Positions 43,701-54,059 of a DNA stretch of 64,000 nucleotides are shown here, piece by piece. Position 1 is the stretch's first letter; the number at the start of each line of letters is the position of its first letter. Below the pieces are notes generated by a model. The model ran no database searches and was not told the origin of the DNA. It saw only the letters and a program-made list of their open reading frames with translations. This stretch comes from Hexactinellida sp. DTS-2022. Lineage: Eukaryota > Porifera > Hexactinellida. The position numbers were made by a program, and so were the translations under genes. The stretch spans positions 2,480,001-2,544,000 of the forward strand of contig JAPNXP010000013.1 of NCBI GenBank assembly GCA_028753945.1, written 5' to 3'.

Positions 43701-43938
43701 TGATCCCAACCCTGACCGGAATTTGGTATTAATCGTGTTCGAATTAACGATATATTATTGTATAAAGCAATAATAAAATTGAGACGCATAAATCATAATA
43801 ATGTTGCGAAAATATTATTAATTAAAGAAAGACAATATATTGAACAAATAATGAAACAATTTTAAACAACGTACAGTCAATTCACATATTGTTATATATG
43901 TATCTGAAAAGTACAAGGCGATGTGGAGCACCTAATAC

Positions 43939-46443
43939 TTAAAGTAATGTATGAATATTGAAAACTTCATCTTTGGTAAAAGAACAAAATTGGTTTAGTT
44001 TGTAAAATGAAGAATATCGGGATGTTTGCGCGAGGTGGATTGATAAAAGATTAGCTTTCATGTATTGTTCTAAGCAATTGCAATCACTCATATCAAATAG
44101 CTGTTTTAATGTTGCTATTTGACAAATTTCAACCAAATATTTGTATATAAGAGTTTCAGCTGAGCTAATATGATTATGAAAAAAGTCAAAATTTGCTGCA
44201 GAAGATAAATATGTGAAATTGAATTTATCTAGTTCAAGTTTAGTTCTTATAAGTAATCCAACTAGAAGCTGTTTGTGCTGTTCAAGCGTTGAACGCTCGT
44301 AAACAGAGGAATCATTGTTAAAAAGAGAGATAGATTCATTAGATTCAAGAATATTGGAAATAACCATGACAATCTTTACTAAGAGAACAATTATATTCAG
44401 ATCACATCGTGAAATAGATTTATTGCAAATAATATAATTTGAGGAATTTCCAAAGTTTGAAAAAAATAATGGGTGTGTTATGAAATTAATGGTATCAAAT
44501 ATATAACGGCATAATAGAATAGTTCTAGAATATTCCTCGATTAACCCAAGTTCATAACCCACCTCGGAAAGAAAATGAGTACATGGAGATGCCGATTGCG
44601 AAGTTGAATCAATTGGCAGTAGATCTTTCAATATAACTTTTTCGCTTCCAACGAAATTATTAGAATCTGAATGGATTAAGTATTCAGGATTGTGAGGTAT
44701 ATGATAATTATGGTAACAAGACAAAGTAGAATAAACAGAGTAATTATCAAAAGGCAAAATTTCCAAATCAGGGATAGTGGAACACGATGGTTCGTATGGG
44801 CAATTCAAGGCTTTAAGTTCAAGTGGTATATGATCGAAGTCGAATAGTTGCTTAGTCATTTCGCTTCTTGTATTAAAAAACATAGTATGAAGAGGATATG
44901 AATGACATTGCAAATTATTGCTACCCAGATAAGTATTTTCCTGAGGAAATTTCCAATTCTTCGGATTATTAGAAAGATTAAGTTTTCTACCTTCAAGCTC
45001 AGAATGGTCATTGTTAATCGTTAAATCATCGGATTGTTCAATTATGCTTATTTCAAAAATATTACTTTCATTAGGTGGAAAAGAAATAGAGGTTTTACAT
45101 ACATTATCATTTAGAGGAATTAGTGTATCAGGAATAAAGGATTTTGGTTTTTCGTCATTCTGGTAACTATGAGGTGCTAGACTTGAAAATGGAACATAAT
45201 CAACGGCAGATAAACTGGACTGTAGATTTTTTTCAAATGAATTGAGATTACATGGTGGTGGACATCGAATTCTACCATCAGATAAACAGTTGGGTAGAAG
45301 TACAAATCCCGTTAAAGAGGATTTGGTTTCAGTCTTTTGAAATGATACAGACCTGTGTTTCTTTAACCAAACAGAAAATTGTGTAGAAGAGTCGATGTTT
45401 TCATGTGGCGTAGCGAACATCAAATTACATTCGGGTAAATTTGTGTCAGAACAAGCTCTGGAAGTTGAATACACACTATCCGAGGAATATAAAAAGTGTT
45501 TCCCTGCGTTTTCTATAGTAATATTATCATCTAAGTTGTTTGTATTATTTTTGGTAGTACTGTTCTCAAAATTTCCTAACAATTCAAGTGGTTGAAAGAA
45601 GGGATGATTTGAAAACTCATTATATCCCAAACGCAGATTTGAATCTCTTTTCAGAAGAGCAAGAATAAGACTATTCAGTTGGGGAGATGCTTGAATGGGT
45701 AAGTTAGGTTGAAGTTTTAGATCTATTTCGTATCTCTTTCTTAATAGCTGGGGAGTTTTGGCAATAAAAGGTGCAAATCCAGTAAAGCATTGATAAATTA
45801 TTGTTCCTAGACTCCACATATCTACTTTAGAGTCATAGCTCTGACCCAATAGCACCTCTGGTGCCATATAAAGTGGTGATCCGCAGAGAGTTGTTGCCAT
45901 TGCTGTATCAGACAGGACCCTGGCAAATCCAAAATCTCCAATCTTTGCGGTCAAGTTAATATACTTCAAAGTTGAAATTGTAAAAATTGAATTATCTGAC
46001 AATTCAACATGTGGATTTTTAGAGTGAAGTAGAATATTTTGTGGTTTGAGATCACGATGGATAATTTGAAGGGAATGAAGAAATGAAATAGCTGATCCTA
46101 CTTGCCGAAATATCAACCGTATATGATCCTCGGAAATTTTATTAAGCCTAAGGAGTAAATCATTCAGATCACCCAAATTACAAAATTCCAAAACTAAAAA
46201 AATATCAGAAACAGTCTCTTCAAAGTCAAGCATGCTAACAATGTTTTCATGCTTAAGACCATTCAAAATTGCAATCTCCTTCCTTTCTTTACTTTGTAGA
46301 GAAGAGAATGAACTCTTACGAATTTTCTTTATTGCAACAGGTTCATTTTTCAAATCACGATTATATCCTTTATAAACTAGTGCGAAAGCACCATGTCCTA
46401 ATATATCTGAGTAGGAGAATATATAGTTACCAACTGAATGCAT
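43939..46443 (-). CDS. ULK: ULK1/2-type autophagy-initiating Ser/Thr kinase (unc-51/ATG1)
   Basis: One uninterrupted 834-codon frame from the ATG at 46443; human ULK1 is about 1,050 residues. The kinase domain is residues 8-288: Gly-rich loop GHGAFALVYKG, VAIKKI with Lys39, HRDLKPQN with Asp131, DFGFAR with Asp170, TLCGSPLYMAPEV, and YQCFTGFAPF. About 11 extra residues lie between the catalytic loop and DFG compared with ULK1. The middle is low-complexity and Ser/Asn-rich; GFVLLPN near residue 379 sits where ULK1 has its LC3-interacting F-V-x-x motif. The last 190 residues are helix-like (EVGYELGLIEEYSRTILL, LVGLLIRTKLELDKFNF), as expected for the MIT-type ATG13-binding domain. ULK phosphorylates autophagy proteins at the phagophore initiation site. 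The complete frame and conserved active site suggest a working gene. No intron is present, which is unusual for an animal ULK gene. Confidence 0.95.
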   Translation of the reverse strand: MHSVGNYIFSYSDILGHGAFALVYKGYNRDLKNEPVAIKKIRKSSFSSLQSKERKEIAILNGLKHENIVSMLDFEETVSDIFLVLEFCNLGDLNDLLLRLNKISEDHIRLIFRQVGSAISFLHSLQIIHRDLKPQNILLHSKNPHVELSDNSIFTISTLKYINLTAKIGDFGFARVLSDTAMATTLCGSPLYMAPEVLLGQSYDSKVDMWSLGTIIYQCFTGFAPFIAKTPQLLRKRYEIDLKLQPNLPIQASPQLNSLILALLKRDSNLRLGYNEFSNHPFFQPLELLGNFENSTTKNNTNNLDDNITIENAGKHFLYSSDSVYSTSRACSDTNLPECNLMFATPHENIDSSTQFSVWLKKHRSVSFQKTETKSSLTGFVLLPNCLSDGRIRCPPPCNLNSFEKNLQSSLSAVDYVPFSSLAPHSYQNDEKPKSFIPDTLIPLNDNVCKTSISFPPNESNIFEISIIEQSDDLTINNDHSELEGRKLNLSNNPKNWKFPQENTYLGSNNLQCHSYPLHTMFFNTRSEMTKQLFDFDHIPLELKALNCPYEPSCSTIPDLEILPFDNYSVYSTLSCYHNYHIPHNPEYLIHSDSNNFVGSEKVILKDLLPIDSTSQSASPCTHFLSEVGYELGLIEEYSRTILLCRYIFDTINFITHPLFFSNFGNSSNYIICNKSISRCDLNIIVLLVKIVMVISNILESNESISLFNNDSSVYERSTLEQHKQLLVGLLIRTKLELDKFNFTYLSSAANFDFFHNHISSAETLIYKYLVEICQIATLKQLFDMSDCNCLEQYMKANLLSIHLAQTSRYSSFYKLNQFCSFTKDEVFNIHTLL

Positions 46444-46820
46444 CAAAAAGCTATTAATTAAAATATTCTATACAAGAAATTCTAAAAATTGTAATAAAAT
46501 TTACCATGGATTGATGTATGTATTTCGTTAACTTCATAACAGGTATTCGGGTAGAATGCTAATGCATATTTACTACTTCGTCTTTTAAGGCATTAAGGCA
46601 TTTTAAATAATGGAGTTTATTTCGTTTTATTAGTTATAATACTCGGAAGGAAAATATAGGAAAATTTGGCTTAATTCTGAGCACAATTGAACTCACTAGG
46701 GCTAAGTGAAATTGGGTAATGTCTGTTATATGGCTAAATTCAGAGCACTATAAATTACGGCCGCACTATGCTCGTCAGATAATTTGAGATTAGATTGTTT
46801 TTAGATAGAACCCTATAATG
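46444..46820. other. Upstream region of the ULK gene
   Basis: AT-rich, no coding. On the minus strand a T-rich stretch ending in TTAATTAATAG lies 7 bases before the ATG and could be a splice acceptor for a noncoding first exon. Confidence 0.3.
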
Positions 46821-46944
46821 CAGTGTTTCTCAACCTTTTTCAGTCGATCGCCCCCTTGGCGGATAGTGCCAGTGCTTATCGCCCCCCTCCAATTTTAACA
46901 TAAAAAAAGAACCAAGCAACTAAGACAGATATTCTATAAACCGT

Positions 46945-47203
46945 ATTTGCTCGAAAAAGCGACTGGGCTTAAAAAAGCGCCGGCTCTATAAAAATGGTAT
47001 CTGTATGTTAAAATTTATTCCCAATAAATGATAACTGCAATGGAATTGTTGTGATTTAGGCAATTATAGGATGTTTAATCTCGCTGGGTACCATTAGAAT
47101 GCACCTTAATATTATTTTCTGGAAATTTCATGAAAAAATGAGTGCAAATTTTGACCATGAAATCAATAAGCACCGAGGCGCTTATTCGGGGAAATACAGT
47201 AAT
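46945..47203. mobile_element. CCGTATTT MITE nested in the hAT element
   Basis: Left end CCGTATTTGCTCGAAAAAGC, right end (inverted) CTGTATTTCCCCGAATAAGC. Same family as 10798-11035; both keep GGCGCTTATTCGGGG. Confidence 0.82.
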
Positions 47204-47258
47204 ATCGGTATATTTACATTTGACAACCATGTTTAGTGTGAAAGTTGGGCATGGTGCC

Positions 47259-47587
47259 CAGGGGCGTAGATTTAAAAGCAGATTGGGTCGGGGGGCGAAG
47301 CACAGGTATTTTAGTTGTATAAAATTACTAATTATTAACTCTTAATCTAAGAACACCTGGATTTAGAAACGAGCGAGCGCAGCGAGCGAGAAAAACTTTT
47401 AGAAAGAAGAAGGAATCAAATAACATTGAGTATAACTAAATAATTTTAATTAAGACAACAATTTATCATTGATTTCAGGGGAAATAAATACATGAGGTGC
47501 ACAAAATATTGGGGGAGAGAAATGAGGCTCTCGCACGAATGTATTGATTTCGGGGGGGTCGAAGATCCCCCAGTATTGAGGCCCTTG
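47259..47587. mobile_element. hAT MITE, 329 bp, nested in the hAT element
   Basis: ATGGTGCC at 47251-47258 and ATTGTGCC at 47588-47595. Left end CAGGGGCGTAGATTTA, right end (inverted) CAAGGGCCTCAATACT. GGGTCGGGGGGCGAAG and, inverted, a similar G-rich block lie inside. Confidence 0.82.
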
Positions 47588-48091
47588 ATTGTGCCCAGTG
47601 CAAGATTTTTCAAATCGGGATTGAATTAGGTCAAGAATAGCCGAAATGATGAACACTCGTAAATTTCTAGATTCTAGCTAAAGTGAATCAAATCGCCCCC
47701 CTACCGCCCCCTTACAGTCTTGTCGCCCCCAATCGCCCCTAACCGTTTTATCGCACCCCTCGTCTCTCGTATTGCCCCCTAGGGGGCGATATCGACCACG
47801 TTGAGAAACACTGCTATAATGTATAGCTATATTGAAAATTTCAGGTGTATCCGAAATCTAGTTTTCCTGTAGTGACCATTCTAAGTTCCAGGAATGTGAA
47901 GGACATGATGAAAGGTGACTTTCAAATGTAATAAAAAGTTTGTAGACTCGCACTGCCATTATTTGCTTTCAATTTCGTTGTTATTCATACAAAAGTATAT
48001 TTGCATATCTACTTAGGTTGTAAAGCAAAATTTTCAATATTCCAAAAATTAACTTCGGAGTTAAAGATTTGGACTGTCAAGGTAACTAGTC

Positions 48092-48212
48092 TGACTTGAA
48101 AGGGCTGTAATTCTGAAAGTTTGCATTATAAAGTTTAGTTCAAGGACAATTCACAAATTATACATACATTCATTAGTTTACACTTGGTTTCAAACAATTT
48201 GGAAATAAACTG
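48092..48212. repeat. About 120-bp direct repeat, copy 1
   Basis: Resembles 48829-48952: ACTTGAAAGGGCTGTAATTC versus ACTTCAAAGGGCTATAACTC, and both end ACTTGGTTTCAAACAATTTGG. About 80% similar by eye. No coding. Confidence 0.75.
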
Positions 48213-48828
48213 TGAATCCTATACCATTTAAACTTTTCGGACCTTTCAACTCATTGTGTGATCCTAACACTTTTCTATTTTGATTCTCAGACACGCGTTG
48301 ACCAATTTATAAAATTTCGAGCGCAAAATGATCGCAATCCCCGACTTCCTATCAGTCGATAATACATTTTATGACGCTAACTCACGCCGTTTTCAAAATG
48401 ACCATATATGGGAATTGGAATGTGCCACTTTTTGATGATTTAGCAAATCTATAACTCATGAAATATTGACTCTAGAGTCTAGAGCTTAGCACTAAATTTC
48501 CAATCACATCCATGTACTATTGCAAACCCATTAGAAGAACAATTGAAACTATTTTCGAATAGATTGTTATCCTATAAATTCACCGGATTACGGTCATCAT
48601 AATAGTGTGAAAAGTAAATTAAAATAATTTTACATTTGGTTCAACCATTGCAAATTTAGTCGAAATTGGTTCAAACCAAGTCTAAACTAATGAGGACATA
48701 TGTATATCGGGGAGATTTTTCAAACTAACATATACCATGCAAACTTTCAGAATTCTATATCTTTGAAGTTCGACTTGGACCGCAAATTTACATAATTCGT
48801 CCAATAATGCAAAATTGGCATTCGAAAT

Positions 48829-48952
48829 GTTAACTTCAAAGGGCTATAACTCCCAAAGTTTGTATGCTAGAGGTTAGTTTGAAAAATCATCCCAAATTAC
48901 TATGTCCTCATTAGTTTAGACTTGGTTTCAAACAATTTGGACCAAATTTGAG
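48829..48952. repeat. About 120-bp direct repeat, copy 2
   Basis: Partner of 48092-48212. The stretch 47822-49385 otherwise holds no gene that I can support. Confidence 0.75.
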
Positions 48953-49385
48953 AAAAGCTGAATCAATGTTAATTTATTACTAATTGAAAATTGACCTTTT
49001 CATGATGATACACACATTCCTCAGCGATAAACTGGTAGTAACTCCAAAAGTAGGGCTCATATTCACTTGAAACTTTGAATGTATCTATACTTCACTGGGT
49101 ACTACACGAAAACAATCTAATCTCAATTACCATATTAACCAAAGAGGGGCCTTAAATTATATTAACGGATTCCAGGCATACCTTGTATATTAGTTATTAT
49201 TTTTTAGTGTGCTTCTTCTAGCAGAAATGTTATAGTAGGCCGGCCGTACGCGATGACCTGACTAGACCATTGGTGATAGAGATTTCAAATTTGGACAGGA
49301 AATATAGAATTTCCTGGAGATGATCACCCCGAAGCCCGATTTCTCAATTTCGCTTTTGTTCGTCAGTTATATCGAAATTTGTGTT

Positions 49386-49798
49386 CTGGTCCAGTGACTC
49401 TTTATTCACTAACAATTCTTAACTTTTTTCTAACTTAGTATTCTTGAAATTATGAGAGAGGTTATCGAAATTATATTTGAATTACCAGTCTAAAGGTTCG
49501 AATTACCTAAAACACCTTGGAGAATAAATTTTGTTCGATTCCTCTAAATATCTTCAGAGTTATGCCACCATTTAACTTAAGCTTGACGTCATATTCTTAG
49601 AATTTTTCTAAACTCATTTATATATAAAATTGCACCTTGTTTGTTAGATTATACAGAAAATTTGGTTGGATACGAATCTAACCCCTAATTGAAATGCCCA
49701 TCTAAGCAGGCTTCTTGAATTTCTAGTTATTTCTCCTAGAATTTGTATAAATATTAATTAAGAAAATAGTTAAGAATTGTTAGTAAATAAGGCCCCAG
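49386..49798. mobile_element. PIF/Harbinger-type MITE, about 410 bp
   Basis: Left arm has TTTATTCACTAACAATTCTT, right arm (inverted) CTGGGGCCTTATTTACTAAC then AATTCTTAACT. The CTGGGGCCTT end is shared with the elements ending at 59757 and about 61157. The left end has a 10-base insertion. A 3-bp GTT flanks both ends. Confidence 0.65.
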
Positions 49799-49949
49799 GT
49801 TATAGAATATTTAACTATAATATTGACATTCATTTTAAAGTTAAATTCGCCATAATTTGGCGGCAAGTATCCTTATCTAACAATTATATCGCCGACCCCA
49901 ATTTCAGTACTTTCCCCTTAAGTGTATTATATGTTACTTAGGATACACA

Positions 49950-50128
49950 ATGGCCTACTATATATACGGCTACACATGCTACCGAATCATAAAAAAAAAT
50001 TAAAAGTCCAGTTTTCTAATTTTATTCTAAGCTAAACTATGCTTCCTATTGGCATAATTTGCATTGTATATGGGGTAATCAACCTTTGCGAGTTGAATGG
50101 AACCAGTTTTGCGAATCTGAGATTTGTG
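49950..50128. repeat. Inverted repeat, left arm (about 180 bp)
   Basis: Pairs with 50638-50828: ATGGCCTACTATATATACGG with CCGTATATATAGCAGGCCAT, and ending GATTTGTGG with CCACAAATC. Both arms are open for about 40 codons in corresponding frames, with IGIICIVYxV and NGTSF shared. Confidence 0.85.
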
Positions 50129-50637
50129 GATATACTATTTAAACAATACGAATCTAAAAGAACTACGGACAATGAAGATATTTTGGTAATATATTTAAAT
50201 ACATTTTTCGAATATAGTATAATCTCTATTATAAACACAATTATTGGTCCCTTTAATGTTCATTATAGAAGAACCTGACTATAATAAAATTAATAATAAT
50301 AATTAGTGCAGGTTCACAAGAATGAAGTTCATGAAAATACAAGGACTGCCCAGTAGGTGGGCTTATGCACATCTAATCTAATTTTAATCCAATTTTAAGG
50401 TTTGTAACAGGAGCACGGGGGAATTTTTTTGGGCCTTCCCAATGAAGTTTTTAGAATTTTGCCATTTTGTGTTTTATTAGCCTTTGGAGTGTCTTAATTA
50501 AATTAAGTAAATAATTTCCTACTTTAGTATTCCTGATATAAATTATTAGAAAGTAGGGGAAAATGAAATTTATGATATTTGAATTTTATATTATTTTACC
50601 ATAAATTGTTACCGTCATCATGAAATGGCGCCTCAAC

Positions 50638-50828
50638 AGCTTAACCACAAATCTCAGAATCTCAAAACTGGTTCCATTGGACTCGCAATGCTTGGTTACC
50701 TCATATACAATGCAAATTATGCCAATGGTAAGCATAGTTAAGCTTAGAATAAAATTAAAAAACTGGACTCTTATTTTCTTATATTCGGCAGCATGTGTAC
50801 TGTGTAGCCGTATATATAGCAGGCCATG
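50638..50828. repeat. Inverted repeat, right arm (about 190 bp)
   Basis: Partner of 49950-50128, about 510 bp away, roughly 85% similar by eye. The spacer (50129-50637) holds a fragment of the pogo-type MITE family (50236-50281) and otherwise nothing recognisable. Confidence 0.85.
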
Positions 50829-51089
50829 GATAAAACAGGTCATTAATTTAAGGTTGCAATTTTTGTCCAATGCCTTCTGATATTTACTGGAATATGTGGT
50901 CATAATGCAACCATAGCGAATGGGACATCAAGGCTGCAAATCTTGACTTCGCACGTCAGTGGTTTCCATCAGCATATTTCAAAGCATTATTATGGACTCT
51001 AGATTTATTATTTCTATACTAAAAATTTGTATACTATGCACTAAATGCAATCTGATAATAAAATAAATTCTTGCTTGTCATTAATTTAA

Positions 51090-51153
51090 AGTTTTCAATT
51101 TGGGATGTGGGTGTGTTTTCCAGCGAAGCGCCCTAGGAAGCGAAGCCTCCTAG
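51090..51153 (+). mobile_element. Helitron family A 3' end
   Basis: GCGAAGCGCCCTAGGAAGCG followed by a CTCCTAG|T end, matching the ends at 35101 and 63738. The preceding body is not recognisable. Confidence 0.72.
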
Positions 51154-51444
51154 TAATTTATTACAAGTTGTGTACGATCCTGTAGATAAGACACTAATCC
51201 AAGTTATGAGGATATTTCCTAGAAAATTAATTTGTACATAATATATTTTTAAATCATATCAAGAAATATATTTAAAAACATATGGAGATTTTTAATTGCT
51301 TGATACGAAGAAATTTAAAGGATTTTAATTTTGCGAATCTCAAAATTTTACATGGCTCTGATTCAAAGTAGATCTAGGTTAATTATCTCAAATATGTGGA
51401 GAAACGATATTGAGTAAATTCAGCTAACATAGGAACAGGAATAT

Positions 51445-51450
51445 TTTATT
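51445..51450 (-). promoter_or_regulatory. Likely poly(A) signal of the RSBN1 gene
   Basis: AATAAA on the minus strand (TTTATT on plus), about 24 bases after the stop codon of the gene at 51474-53006. Confidence 0.6.
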
Positions 51451-51473
51451 AATAATAGTAATTAACAAGCATA

Positions 51474-53006
51474 TTAATCAGGAGATTTGTGCAAAAATGT
51501 GTCTGATAAACAGTCATATGACACTTGAACATTGTTGCTCTTAAATTTCTTATATGATTTATTTGAACAAGATGCAAGAGTTAATTGATCTTCAGTAAAA
51601 TTACTATCATGGTCTAAAACCTCACTATCAAAAGGTGTGGTTAATTCTTCAAGATAACTTGGTGTACTAGGTTTGAGTTGAGATGATTTCGAACGAAGGA
51701 AACTAATGCATTTTGAATTTTGACAAGTCAATGGCAAATCTTCATGCAAATGCGTATAAGCTTTATCAATATTATCCGGTGACAATAATTCACTGGCACG
51801 TTTGTCAAGTTTATCAGAAGAATTTGAGTCACGAATTGAATCCAAAGATCCAACAGGTGTAAATAATTTTTCAAAATTTACATTTGGCATATTAGGTTGA
51901 ATTAGGGTTTGTATTTCCTTTTCGCTAATTTTATCAACAGGTGCCATAAAATAGACTTCATCTAGACATTGCAAGCGAATGTGCCAGGCAATACTTGTAC
52001 AAGCAGAAATAGTTTGAAATTGGTGCACCACATCTTTAGGAATAAAATAAACATCATTGTCATATAAAGTGATTCTAGAATACTTTATTCCCAGTCTACG
52101 TAGATAATTTAGTTTAGCAATATCCATCCATTGAATACATTGTGAAGCTGGGGGTTCGTAAATGTCTAATTGTAGAAGATTGCGTAATAACTTCAAATCA
52201 CGTGGATGAAAACAAACTACATGTTTGACTTCGATGTTTGGAGAGCCACTAGTTGTATCGAAAGATACAGATTTGACTATTCCTGCTGCAGCAGTTGAGT
52301 CTTGACTTGAAGAAAACTTGTCAGTAAAGTCAAGATGACAGTATGTTCGATCAGGTATAAAAATCTCCCTGGGTTCTAATTTTCGATGCAAATGTACATG
52401 TTCATTTGACTCCCTTTTTGTTTTATTTCCAGGTGTAATTTCTCTTACTTGTATAATTTGTTCACCTGCTCTTGACCATAAAATGGGTCCATCATTTGAG
52501 TTGGTTGGATTGGCAAAAGCGTCATGAGAAATATCGCCCCATGGTAAACTTTTTTTAATAAAAATATTAGATGATATAAGATCCAAAATATCTTCAAGAT
52601 AACCTCCTGCTTCTTCATTAACACATCCAACCAAGCTCAACTGATTTAAATTACCATATCTGAATGTGCCGTTATCAAATGTATCCCTGATACTATGATA
52701 ATAGTCAGCGATAGACATGGTACGGACTTCACGTGTATTCAATAAACTAACGTTTACTTGCAGATTCGGGTAGTGCTGAGAAAGAAAATTCAAATATTCG
52801 GGATGACTGCTTACCGAATTGTGAATAACTCCCATTACATGAGCTTCTGGACCAAAAACTTGAGAGAAAAATAAAAAAGCTAATGTATTCAATTCCGAAT
52901 CAGATAGACCATTTAGCTCTGCCTGATCAAGGTGAAGAGTTGTAGCACCACCATTAGGATGTAGAATGACTTTAATATATTTGTTTAATTTATTGTCTTT
53001 GTCCAT
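51474..53006 (-). CDS. RSBN1: RSBN1/DPY-21 family (KDM9) JmjC-like protein, N-terminus possibly incomplete
   Basis: Open for 510 codons from the ATG at 53006 (MDKDNKLNKYIKVILHPNGG). The RSBN1 domain spans residues 8-347 with conserved blocks HPNGGATTLHL, EAHVMGVIHNS, GTFRYGNLNQLSLVG, EEAGGYLEDILDL, LPWGD, DGPILWSRAGEQ, EPREIF, EPPASQCIQWMD and CTSIAWHIRLQ. The metal-binding His-x-Asp is at residues 224-226 (YCHLDF) and the distal His at about 328 (VVHQFQT). C. elegans DPY-21 and mouse RSBN1 of this family demethylate histone H4 Lys20me2 in the nucleus. The tail of about 160 residues is Ser-rich and unrecognised. Animal RSBN1 proteins have a long basic N-terminus; here the domain starts right at the first ATG, and upstream in-frame codons (to 53075) look like intron, so a 5' exon may exist upstream. 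Confidence 0.93.
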   Translation of the reverse strand: MDKDNKLNKYIKVILHPNGGATTLHLDQAELNGLSDSELNTLAFLFFSQVFGPEAHVMGVIHNSVSSHPEYLNFLSQHYPNLQVNVSLLNTREVRTMSIADYYHSIRDTFDNGTFRYGNLNQLSLVGCVNEEAGGYLEDILDLISSNIFIKKSLPWGDISHDAFANPTNSNDGPILWSRAGEQIIQVREITPGNKTKRESNEHVHLHRKLEPREIFIPDRTYCHLDFTDKFSSSQDSTAAAGIVKSVSFDTTSGSPNIEVKHVVCFHPRDLKLLRNLLQLDIYEPPASQCIQWMDIAKLNYLRRLGIKYSRITLYDNDVYFIPKDVVHQFQTISACTSIAWHIRLQCLDEVYFMAPVDKISEKEIQTLIQPNMPNVNFEKLFTPVGSLDSIRDSNSSDKLDKRASELLSPDNIDKAYTHLHEDLPLTCQNSKCISFLRSKSSQLKPSTPSYLEELTTPFDSEVLDHDSNFTEDQLTLASCSNKSYKKFKSNNVQVSYDCLSDTFLHKSPD

Positions 53007-53176
53007 AACAAAATAGTCAAGTGAAATAATTCCTAATTCAAGAATGATTATTATAAATATTAGCCCAATGTACAAATTATGGTATGTTTATTCATAAAGA
53101 CAACAATTAATAAGTGATTTAGCAATCTGTTAACTGAACAGGCAACAACGTGGGGAAATAGTTATACGTATATATA

Positions 53177-53710
53177 CACTAACCAACAAAAGTATTTGAA
53201 CAATAGGGAATTTAATGCACACACAATACTCGTCTGGTAACTTATTAACTGCCATCTGAACAACTCTGAAATGACTATAAATATATTATTATAGATAGAT
53301 ATACATCACAAAATATTGTGATTTCAATTCAATTTAGCAAATATCCATGAAGTGGCATAAGTGGCACAAATGGAAATGTGGCTGTATCACAGTAGAAAAT
53401 ATACGGATTGATTTGAAATTATGCACTTAGAGTAATTTAACCATGTGGAATTCAAATCTGCTATCAGAATTAATATATAATCTTTGCATCTTAATGATCA
53501 CAAATTAATTATTTAATTAGCTAATTATATATTTAATGAGTTAAACGCCTCCATAAAAATGTAAATTCGAAAATTTCTGTTTTATTATACTTTACATATC
53601 GATTCATGTAAATAGCCATTTTGTATCATCTGCTAATGTTATTATGCTCGTATAACCTCAAATGTCTGAATCCAAATTATTCCTGTTCAAATACTTTTGG
53701 CCGGCTAGTG
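53177..53710. mobile_element. Tc1/mariner-type MITE, 534 bp, TA target
   Basis: TA at 53175 and 53711. Ends CACTAACCAACAAAAGTATT and, inverted, CACTAGCCGGCCAAAAGTAT. No coding. It lies about 170 bp upstream of the RSBN1 start. Confidence 0.9.
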
Positions 53711-53757
53711 TATATACAGTATACAAAAAATCTAGAAATGTTATATAACGAATACAT

Positions 53758-53860
53758 AGGCGTCCAACCGACCCGGCCACCAAGCATGGGCGGTACAGCC
53801 CGAAGGGGCTGCCCGGCTTTATGCCGTGAATGTAGCGGGTCCATTTCCGACGCCTATGAG
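53758..53860. mobile_element. Tiny GC-rich palindromic MITE, 103 bp, 9-bp target duplication
   Basis: CGAATACAT at 53749-53757 and 53861-53869. Ends AGGCGTC and GACGCCT. The interior pairs GGGCGGTACAGCCC and GACCCGGCC/GCGGGTCC. 9 bp suggests a MULE-type mover. Confidence 0.8.
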
Positions 53861-53976
53861 CGAATACATTTATCAAAATTAAATTAAAATTTGGAAAAAC
53901 ATGTTGATTTGGTTTTCAGGAGGATTAATAAGTTGAATACACATAGGTAGGATAAATTAGTACTATTTGTGATGTG

Positions 53977-54056
53977 ATTAGGGATGCACCGGATCCTGAA
54001 TCCGACGGGTTTTCGAGATTTTAGGTGGACCCGGGATTTTTCCGGATCCAGGATGA
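53977..54056. mobile_element. hAT-like MITE end
   Basis: TTAGGGATGCACCGGATCC, the same end as in 10322-10449, then a CCGGATCCAGG block. The other end was not found. Confidence 0.55.
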
Positions 54057-54059
54057 GAA

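Larger units (their letters stand above)
46821..47813. mobile_element. hAT element, non-autonomous, 993 bp, perfect 8-bp target duplication
   Basis: CTATAATG at 46813-46820 and 47814-47821. Ends CAGTGTTTCTCAACCTTTTT and, inverted, CAGTGTTTCTCAACGTGGTC. ATCGCCCCC is repeated near both ends. It carries two other MITEs. It lies about 370 bp upstream of the ULK start. Confidence 0.95.

Noticed and set aside
45967..46017. Extra ULK segment considered as an unspliced mini-intron
   Set aside because: About 33 nt, in frame, with no convincing GT/AG pair; an insertion is simpler.
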